Positions 55,863-64,000 of a DNA stretch of 64,000 bases are shown here, piece by piece. Position 1 is the stretch's first letter. Every line of letters starts with the position of its first letter. The DNA comes from Cladopsammia gracilis. Its lineage: Eukaryota > Cnidaria > Anthozoa > Scleractinia > Dendrophylliidae. The position numbers were made by a program, and so were the translations under genes. The notes under the pieces are model-generated. The model ran no database searches, was not told where the DNA came from, and worked only from the letters and a program-made list of their open reading frames with translations. The stretch lies in NCBI GenBank assembly GCA_022457155.1, contig JAJGOT010000318.1, positions 1 through 64,000 on the forward strand. The letters run 5' to 3'.

Positions 55863-56853
55863 AGGGACCTTAAGCATCGACAACGAAACGGACGACGACG
55901 ACGTTTCGCAAGCGAGGCAGACTGGGCCAAGGGTTTCGTTTTCGGCAGGGAAAACGAAGTTTAAGCAGTGCAGCTTCCCAGATAGACGACGACGTCTTCT
56001 TTGCGAAGAACTTTGTCTTGTTACAGTCTTGTTATGGCATTCAAAGACCTCCGTACTTGTATCTTATAAGCTATGACGATGGCTTAATCGACGATGGTGA
56101 ATTTATTGTTCTTTACGACCAGTATTATTCGATTTTGGAGGCAGTTCTCTAGTTCGTCGCGCAGCTTTTGTTTTTGTTTTGAAGTTAAAAGTGAATAACG
56201 ATCTCCAGCAGCTTTTGACTTGCAGTTACGCTAAATTTTGGCTGCTGCAATGTTCTTCCATATTTGTCCTTTCTAAGGGCTCCTCATAGCCACATCATGT
56301 TCCAGCTGAGTCCACTGGAAAGTTGTCTTTACTGGCGGCTAAAAACAACATGGGAAATTATTAAATTTTAGCACGAAAAAATGAACATTTATCCTATAGT
56401 ACAACCTAGAGTGAACGAGTAAACATAACCCGTCAGGGAACGAACTGCATCTAATCTAACAGGTTTGGAAGATAGCAGAGGAAAGCTTACTTGTCTTTCC
56501 GACTGGTTGTTCCGCCATCACTCAGGTTTGCAGACAAACCAAACCTGAAAAGTAAATTCAAGTTAGCAGGCGAAGAAATCGACAAGTTGCTTAACATTTG
56601 TATTCTGGTAATCCACAAAGAATATGTTTCTACTTGTACTGAATGACAAGTAGGAAAAAGAGTGATTTACACGCAAAAATTATAGTTTTATAATTACGTT
56701 TTAGCGACGACGGCAAACCTCCCATAATTTCGTCGTCGACGAAGGCTGGACGACGTTTTGACTATCTAACGCATGCCCAGAAGGTTCACGCGGGAAAATG
56801 TCACTTCCGGTCGGCGTCGTCGTTCTATTTCGTCGTCGATGCTTAAGGTCCCT
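55863..56853. mobile_element. DNA transposon remnant with 3-bp AAT duplication
   Basis: Ends AGGGACCTTAAGCATCGAC and GTCGATGCTTAAGGTCCCT are inverted and flanked by AAT (55860-55862, 56854-56856). A 3-bp duplication suggests PIF/Harbinger-like. The interior is non-coding to my eye. Confidence 0.7.
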
Positions 56854-56919
56854 AATGGCAAGGAGTTGACAGCGTTTCACGACATGTTGCTCGTTACGCT
56901 GATTTGCAAGAACATCTTG

Positions 56920-58232
56920 AAGTAATAGATCAACAACAAGTGCGAGGGTTTGATCGGGCCATCCAAACACCGAGAAGCAATGAAAGCACGAGGCCGCTTC
57001 GGCCGAGTGCTTTTATTGTTTCAAGGTGTTTGGATGCCCCGATCAAACCCGAAGCACGAGTTTTTGGTTCGGCTTCTCAAATGAAACAATACAGAATTAT
57101 TCAGTGTTACTTTTTTTGGCTTTGTCCTTTTCAAATGCCGTCACATGCATAATTTTATTGAGCTTGTTGTGTTTCGCCATTTGGTATGAGACTATGTGCG
57201 AAGCAGAAGCGTCTCGGTTTTGGGAGGCTAAAACGGTTGTCGAGGAACAAAATCTAGTCGATAAAACAAATAGGCAACATCTATTTTCTACGAATGGCAA
57301 ACTTCTCGGACGGTTCAAATTCCCATTCTCTGAGATTCGAGAGGAATGTTTAAGGACTATGATTTACACAAGATTGTCACTTTCTGCTCGTATTGAGAAA
57401 CGGACGCACTGAGTTCGAATTATTGGCTTAGCAAATTTGTCATGGACGTGGCCAAAAAGTCGCGAGAGAGATATCCACCGAAGACTGTTTGTGGCATAAT
57501 ATGCGGTATCCGACACTTTCTAGAAGAGAAAAAGGTGCTGAAGCATTAAATCCTCTTGATAATGGCGACCGAAGGTGAGAAAAATGGTCCATTTTGTTTT
57601 TAAATTAAAATGTCGATGTCATGTTGAAGTTCCAGTTATAATACTCTGATTATTGTTTTGAAGGTTTACTCTGTTTCACCGAGCATTGGACGCGGAATCG
57701 AAAGATGGCACACAAGAGGGCTTTTGAAGACCAAGAAAGGAATGTAAAGTGGAATAACATGAATTGTTGCAAAACTCATTTATATGCAAGTTTTTGATTT
57801 GAGATCAAACACGGTTTTAAACTGAAATCAAAACCCTTAAGATCTTGATCTGGTGTTTCATTGGGTATCAAGACTCATCCACCTGACCCAAATGAACGTC
57901 ATTTATTAGCTGGTCACTTTATGAATTATTAATGAGTTTGAGAAACTCTTTTCTCAAAGTCATTAATAATTCATGAAGAAATTACAAAGGAAATTAATGT
58001 TTAATGAGTGTTTGGAAATCAGATGAAACACTCCTCATGTTTTGCATCCTTAATTTCTCCTTCTAAAATCATTTTGTTTGAGAAGTAATATCAAACATTC
58101 GACACAATATTTCATCACAAGATCAAACACCTCGAAGTTCGTCAAAAATACTCCGCTGCGCTTCGTATTTTCAACTCTCCTCTCAGTGTTTGATCTTGTG
58201 ATGAAACAGTGTCTCATGTTTGATATATTACG
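56920..58232. mobile_element. Composite insertion with hairpin
   Basis: It is absent from the left TIR. It contains a strong inverted repeat, GAGGGTTTGATCGGGCCATC (from about 56943) against GGATGCCCCGATCAAACCC (about 57032-57050), around a CGAGGCCGCTTCGGCCG core, and a second palindromic stretch around CATTAATAATTCATG (57930-57976). No transposase. A 128-codon frame at 57026 has a hydrophobic start but no domain. Confidence 0.5.
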
Positions 58233-59009
58233 TCAAAAATAATACTTAAAAGTTTTGCCCGAACCCCAATCGGAAAGTTACTCAAGAAAAGAAGAAGAAA
58301 ACGTTAACCATTGTAATTCTTCTCATTATGAAGTGGTTTTCATGAAAACTTGTTGTGAACTTTGAATCCTTTGTGGGCTTCTTTTCTTTCCGTGCTGGGG
58401 GGATAGGGGACTTTTGACTACTTCCCCAATTCATTCCCCAGGAGGAGTTTATATAGGGAAATTTGACCACTTCCCCAAAAAATTTGAAAAAAAATTTGAA
58501 AAAATGTGATACTCCAAATCACCTATACAAATCAAAAATTGAAAAACAATTGAAAAAAATTATTCCAAAAAAAAATATTGGAAAAAAAAATTCTAGTCAA
58601 AATCCCCTATGTAAAAAAATTCTAGTCAAAATCCTCTATTGAGCGTGGTTAGGGAAATTTGACCACTTCCCTCCTAGTCCCCCTCAACTACTACGTTATT
58701 ACACTATTACGTTCACAGTATTCTATATTTTTTAAAATGCCCTGTTACATTATTACTTTATTACGTACACAGTATTCTTAATGAATACAGGAGAATAGCA
58801 TCGGCATTGGATTATAGAAGTGTAGAATCGAAACATGGCGGAGAAATGGGCGAAATTGCATGTGGAAACGTCAGCTGTGGACAAGCAAAGCACACTCGTG
58901 ACACGTGAATGGAACCTCCCGAGGTATTTGAGCGATTACACCGAAGTTCAACTTCGGTTATGAAGAAACCGTGTTGCTGCATTCAGCACCAGAAAAAAGG
59001 AGCATGTCT

Positions 59010-59188
59010 GAAATACAAAACAATGTGTTAAAGGTTCTAATGTTGCGAAAGTTATTGACTTTGACAACTTTACGATCATTGACAAAGGAAACAATCATAC
59101 CAGAAAGACACTGGAATCATGGCACACAGCCAAAACTGTTGAGGCTGGCAACAATTCATGCCCGCTCCCGAGACAATAAAACATTCTT
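59010..59188 (+). pseudogene. Penelope-like element C-terminal fragment
   Basis: One phase reads KGSNVAKVIDFDNFTIIDKG, then RKTLESWHTAKTVEAG and PLPRQ, which resembles the C-terminal end of Penelope-like (GIY-YIG) ORFs in cnidarians, from memory. Stops flank it. A piggyBac-type element is inserted immediately after. Confidence 0.4.
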
Positions 59189-59192
59189 TTAA

Positions 59193-60708
59193 CCCATTGA
59201 CACCTGAGGATTTTTACGTTTTTGAGTGATTTTCTGCATACATACGCCCCATAGGATTTTGTGACTTCATATTTGGAGTTACCATTGAAAGTGCTGCTGT
59301 TCTAAAACACTGAAGGCTGGAGCTTACTGGAAACGTCATTGTGACGTTGGCATTTTGCTTCAGACGTTCTCAGTAAAGAGGGTGGTAAAGGGTTTTTTCG
59401 TGATCCCTGAAAGGCCTTTTTACCCCCGTGAATTGTGAAATGGCAATTTTTTTTTTCTTGTGAAACGTGATTTGGTTACATACCCGTAAACCGTGAATCG
59501 ACTTTTTTTCATGAGCACTGCAAAATGACTGTTGTTTTTTCCCGTGAAATGCTACTGTAAACTGTGATTATTTATTCCTCCCAAAAAATTATCCAGTAAG
59601 TAAATTGCGTGACGAATGCATGACCGTGACTGATCGTCATTCTGGACCCTGGTCACTCTGCAAGGTTAGGTAATTTTACACAACAAGAAAACAAAGAACT
59701 CAGCTTTCTTTTTACATCAGGAAGAACGAGGAGTGGACGGTCGGTAAAGACAACAAACAAAGCTGTACTTTGGATGTAATTTAATTAGCAAAAAGTAAGC
59801 AATGTTTGTTTTTTCGTGAAATGGCTATTTTATTCTCCGTGAAACGTGATCCAGACCCCTCATTTACCACCCTCAACAGAGGCTTCAATATCATGTTTCT
59901 CCGATTTTTGGTAAGTTCACAGCCATTTTTCATCTTTAGTAGCTGCCTGATGGGCATCATTAAGCTTGAAGGTAGTTCAGAGTCCACTTTCTCAATGAAC
60001 CGAGTTAGGTGTTGTACTTCGTTAAAGAATTTGGCTCGAAGCTCGTTGAACTGGAAAAATGGCCACCATGAAACGAAGTAGCTTTGGGACTCGACTCTGG
60101 ATGAATTTCTTGACCTACCCTGGCATATTTTGGAAGTTGCGACCACTAAAGAACACAACAAGCGCGAAATTTCGGCGGTGGGTCGGAGTGGCTGTGGACT
60201 TACTATAAGTATGAAATGTGTGCGGAAAGAAATGAACGCTGTCGAAAAAATCTCGTTATTTCCCAGCATGCAGTGCGGTGGTGATGTTGAAAATCGAGGC
60301 AAGGTGAGTATGCACTAGAATAAGAAGCTGTAGCTCGGCCCGAGCAACGAATAAGAGCAAAACAATTCACTGCTAAGCTAGGACTAGGACTGAGTTTTGC
60401 TGTAAATGTTGACTTTTGGGTTTGCCACGATGATTTGAATAAAAAAAACTAAAGGCAAAAACGTGATTTTTGTTGTTTTTCTATGACGTTAAAAACGGTA
60501 ATTTTTGTTATTGTCCAAATTCAAACGCTGATATTCTGCAAAAATCGCTGACTTTTTTGTGTTTATTGGGTATCTCAATTTGAGGGACTTTCTAGTCAAT
60601 GCTCACAACTGCTTGTTAGGGCAATGTTCGCACGATTGAGAAAGTTACAATTTTTTAAAGCAGTGGAGTCTTGTACGGGCGGTTACGGGCGGTTCAGGTG
60701 TCAATGGG
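59193..60708. mobile_element. piggyBac-type non-autonomous element, full length
   Basis: Ends CCCATTGACACCTGA and TCAGGTGTCAATGGG are perfectly inverted and flanked by TTAA at 59189-59192 and 60709-60712. CCC ends plus TTAA are the piggyBac signature. 1516 bases without a transposase. Related copy at 40699. Confidence 0.88.
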
Positions 60709-60786
60709 TTAAAGAAACATTAATTTTAGCATTTCTTAGCATTTTTCCAAACATTCTTTTTACATGTATAATATTTATTCATGCGA

Positions 60787-61020
60787 ATTACCCACTATAT
60801 TCAAAAATCTTTACATCTCATTTCATCACACATTTTTATCTGTCGAAGACAGTAGACTGACTGTCGAAAGCTCATAGTTTTTAATATTTTTTTTTTTACC
60901 AGAGAATGCCTTTGTTTTAGCATATAACCATTAAATATGTATCAGGTCTGTGGATAAATCTGCATCCATTGGATAAGTTCATGAAACAAAGCCAATTTCA
61001 TTTTTCACTGAATAGCAATT
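60787..61020 (+). repeat. Direct repeat, copy 1 (copy 2 at 61311-61541)
   Basis: About 231-234 bases nearly identical to 61311-61541, including GAAGACAGTAGACTGACTGT and TGGATAAATCTGCATCCATT. The 290-base spacer is AT-rich. Confidence 0.88.
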
Positions 61021-61310
61021 TTTTTACCAGAGAACGCATTTTATAGTTTACTATGATTAATCCTGGTAACGGATCCTTGATATTCTTAAAACAAAGGCAT
61101 CAAATATAACTCTACACTCAAAAAGTCTAAGCAGATTGTTCTAAACCTCCTCTCTCCATAAAGGCTAAGACAACTCAAAAGTGATATGCTTTGTATATAA
61201 AGCATTTTATTTATGAACTAGATGGTCAGTTGTAGACTTGAGCGTGCCAGTGCTTTACAATATTTTATATTTTTGCTGCACTGCATCTGCAAGAGACAAC
61301 ACAAGTGTAC

Positions 61311-61541
61311 ATTACCCGCTATATTCAAAAATCTTTACATCTCATTTCATCACACATTTTCATTTGTCGAAGACAGTAGACTGACTGTCGAAAGCTCATA
61401 GTTTTTAATAATTTTTTTACCAGAGAATGCCTTTGTTTTAGCATATAACCATTAAATATGTATCAGGTCTGTGGATAAATCTGCATCCATTGGATAAGTA
61501 CATGAAACAAAGCCAATTTCATTTTTCACTGAATAGCAATT
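61311..61541 (+). repeat. Direct repeat, copy 2
   Basis: See 60787-61020. It differs by a shorter poly-T tract and single substitutions. Confidence 0.88.
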
Positions 61542-61729
61542 ATTTTATCCAGTGTATGGTGATATGAACCTTATGAACAACTGAGGCCTGAAAACTAAAT
61601 ACACCAGATGTGAATTATTATTATATTTTATTTTTTATCAAGGAATGATGTTATTGAAAGTACAAGCACAATAAAATGAAAAAAAAAAGCTTTTTCTTAT
61701 ACATGTGCATGCACTTCCACCATTTTCAT

Positions 61730-63005
61730 GGGTGACCCGAAAAAACTGACGCCCGGTTCGTGGACCCCCTGTACGGACCAAGTCCACGGACTGCTTACAG
61801 ACCGGTCCACGGACCACCCCTACGGACCCCCTCTACGGACCACCCCCCAAAAGAGGCAACAATTATAAATAAGCCGAAAGTGTTGACTTACCGGTTGTTA
61901 GATATATAGTTCACTCGTGTCGGTGACTGTTATGCTTCGTAGATTTAACCAGATTTAACAGACTCTAGGTCAAACTTGGGCACAAATTCATTACACATTG
62001 CCATTTCCTTCGCCGTGGCAATGCATGGAGGAAGACCGGAGTGCCTTGACAATACCAATAACTATTTTCTATTTGTCCTTTCTTTCCCTCCGCCATTTTT
62101 TTCGGCCCAATCTCTTGCGGGTTTATGAACTCGTCCCAGGTTTCACAAAATACAACACCTCGCCCTCTCGTGTCTTGTGGCAGCTATGGATAACCGCAAG
62201 AGAAAATAAGGGTAAGAATTGTTGAATATTAATCACTTAGAGGAGAGGGAAGATGGTGCATGTCTAATAAACAGCATGAGCTGTTGTGTTGTACCATGGA
62301 ACAATTCCTTCTGTCCTTCTCAAATAGTAGTGCAAGATATTTTGAAAGTGCTTCCCCCACCACACCCACCACCAGCCCCCCACCCCTTGAAACTAAACAA
62401 AGAATTTTATCACAGCAATTACATTTACATCTACGGACACTTCAAGTAAAATAGCATGCATATGGGATTCACTTTTCCTCATCACACAATACATGTTTTA
62501 AACACAAAAATAATGTTCAAAAGCTGTTTAGGCAACGGGAGATGATTAATTAAAGTCAAAGAAGAAAAGAAAATGAACATGACCAGCTTGTTAATATTTG
62601 TAATTCCGCTGACCAATTCGGTACTCTAATTTGTGAAGCCTGGGACGAGTTCATAAACCCGTGAGAGATTGGGCCGAAAAAAATGGTGAAGAAAGCACAA
62701 ATAGAAAATAGTTATTGGTCATTTTCAAGGCACTCCGGTCTTCCTCCATACATTGCCACGGCGAAGGAAATGGCAGTGTGTAATGAATTTTGCGCCCAAG
62801 TTTGACCTCGAGTCTGTTAAATCTGGTTAAATCTACGAAGCAAAACGGTCGCCGGCACGCGTGAACTATCCTAACAACCGGTAAGTCAACACTTTCAGCT
62901 TATTTATAATTGTTATGTCTCTTTTGGGGGGTGGTCCGTGGACCGGTCCGTAAGCAGTCCATGTACCCGGTCCATGAACCGGGGGTCAGTTTTTTCAGGT
63001 CACCC
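61730..63005. mobile_element. Foldback element with GGACC-rich ends and 10-bp duplication
   Basis: Ends GGGTGACCCGAAAAAACTGA and TCAGTTTTTTCAGGTCACCC. The arms are about 400 bases (61730-62145 against 62635-63005). CCATTTTCAT is duplicated at 61720-61729 and 63006-63015. Tandem GGACC/GGACCGGTCC motifs lie near both tips, recalling the element at 1-1145. The length of the duplication (9-10 bp) suggests a Mutator-like mover. Confidence 0.85.
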
Positions 63006-63614
63006 CCATTTTCATAGTGATTGTAGCCAGGCCTGCTATGTTTGAGCTCATAACATTTACAGTCATTTCCACAGTAGACTATTGTTATCTACTGGCATAT
63101 TTTATTTGTGTGAACACATTTTCCTGCTTGCAGATTCATAGCAAAACAACCAGAAAAGCATTTTAGCTCAATGAGTAAAACTTATTCTTCCATTTTCAGA
63201 CAGAAGTAGAACACAAAAACACTTTTCCAACCAGAATGTTCACTGTTTAGGCCAAACACAAATGGATTTGGTATGCTCCTAGTTTCACTACCAGCAGCTT
63301 TTGAATGAAATGATGGTAAAATCCACTTTAATAGCAGCAGTTATCCAGGGTTGTGTGTTTTTTGAGGGATGGGTGGGGGGATAGGACAGAAGTAACAAGT
63401 AATTCATTTTGGTAGTTACATGTAGCTGGTTCATTGTAGAAACACCCAGATTTACAACTTCCTTCTCATTTACTTCTTTAATTATTTTGTAACAATGCAC
63501 AGCAAACAGCAACCAACATGTGTTTTTCTTTTGTCTACTATTTCTACCAATAGGAGATGTAATAGAACACGTTTTCACTTAAAATTAATTGAAAGTCTGC
63601 AGCAAATTGTTTAA

Positions 63615-64000
63615 GGTTACAGTGTACCTTCAGATCGAAAATTTATAGAATTTTTTTTTTGGCGTCAAAATAAAGTTTACAGAATGAACTTTCGTTCAAA
63701 AAGAAATTATCGAAAAATAGTGAAAATTGACGGAGAAATGACAGTATAACTTTTGTGGGCGGAGTTTGTTTATGAAGCGATATGTTTTTTTAAGCGCTGT
63801 TTTCTCAAAGTTAATTTTTCGCTTGTTGGGGACACTTTAAAGAGCTACAACTCAAAGGGTATTTGTTCGATTTTCCTCAAATTTGGACAGAAGCTAGGCT
63901 AACATATAATCAACAAAAACGTGTCGGCGAATTCTTATTTCAAAATCCTATTACAGTTAAACGATAAATGATGTAATTTGTGTTCGAGAATGAATAAAGA
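63615..64000 (+). mobile_element. TTAA-flanked MITE, second copy, runs out of window
   Basis: It starts GGTTACAGTGTACCTTCAGA after TTAA (63611-63614) and tracks 37906-38230 closely to about 63938, then diverges. The right end is not in the window. Bases 63016-63610 before it show no gene. Confidence 0.8.

Larger units (their letters stand above)
45303..58692. mobile_element. Second large element with Polinton-related TIRs, no capsid genes
   Basis: Ends GTAGTTGAGGGGGACTAGGA and its reverse complement are flanked by perfect ACGTTA at 45297-45302 and 58693-58698, the 6-bp duplication typical of Polintons. The inner parts of its TIRs (45690-46700; 54540-55298) resemble the first Polinton's TIR, for example GAACCATCTTTGTTTCACGC. 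Interior: TTAGGG-like arrays, two R1 copies and a LINE fragment. No integrase, capsid, protease or ATPase is seen. It is best described as a gutted or non-autonomous Polinton relative. Confidence 0.75.
54535..58692 (-). repeat. Right TIR of the second large element, with three insertions
   Basis: TIR segments lie at 54535-55298, 55824-55859, 56857-56919 and 58233-58692. They join in register when compared with the uninterrupted left TIR, which lacks the three inserted pieces. Confidence 0.8.

Noticed and set aside
57026..57412. 128-codon frame with a hydrophobic N-terminal region
   Set aside because: It lies in a composite repeat insertion, overlaps a hairpin, and has no family signature.

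Overview
The window is eukaryotic, animal-type DNA, most likely from an anthozoan cnidarian (coral or sea anemone). That identification is an inference. It rests on remembered resemblance of the Polinton capsid set, the L1/Tx1-like and DIRS-like retroelements and the TTAGGG-type repeats to cnidarian genomes, and no search was run. The sequence is AT-rich, has introns, and is dominated by nested transposable elements. Only one reasonable cellular-type gene is seen: a two-exon OTU-domain protein at 32.67-33.93 kb.

Region 1 (1-27.25 kb) is a nest of insertions. The outermost layer is a dispersed repeat, called R1 here, split by a foldback element (1-1145) and by a large endogenous Polinton/Maverick (adintovirus-like) element at 1634-26808. 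The Polinton has about 1.5-kb terminal inverted repeats (TIRs). It carries a minus-strand left-end gene, a chromodomain integrase, two related capsid-type proteins, small basic or acidic virion-type proteins, a double-jelly-roll major capsid protein, an adenain-like protease and an FtsK/HerA-type packaging ATPase. Several further structural-type genes follow on the right. Most reading frames are broken by frameshifts or stops, and no protein-primed DNA polymerase B is visible. Later insertions sit inside it: a Mutator-like element carrying a RecQ-type helicase fragment (7075-8814), a 5'-inverted L1/Tx1-like retrotransposon (about 10055-15790) that itself holds a MITE-like element (13295-13852), a foldback element in the right TIR (22842-24810), and a tRNA-like, SINE-like insertion (25687-26314).

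Region 2 (27.25-45.3 kb) is low in coding content. It holds dispersed repeats, a decayed DIRS/Ngaro-type reverse transcriptase (29.56-30.06 kb, minus), minisatellites, a broken coiled-coil repeat exon (31.80-32.12 kb, minus), the OTU gene, a long-TIR element with a Cys/His-rich reading frame (35.58-37.89 kb), and several TTAA- or TA-flanked miniature elements.

Region 3 (45.3-58.7 kb) is a second large element with TIRs related to those of the first Polinton and a perfect 6-bp target duplication (ACGTTA). It has no capsid genes. Its interior consists of oppositely oriented telomere-like minisatellite arrays, two more R1 copies and a 3'-truncated LINE whose first ORF carries an SGNH/esterase-like domain. 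Its right TIR is interrupted by three later insertions.

Region 4 (58.7-64 kb) has a Penelope-like C-terminal fragment, a piggyBac-type non-autonomous element, a 231-bp direct repeat, a GGACC-rich foldback with a 10-bp target duplication, and the start of a second copy of a TTAA-flanked MITE. The whole window is best read as a layered record of transposition in which one virus-like Polinton has been used repeatedly as an insertion target.
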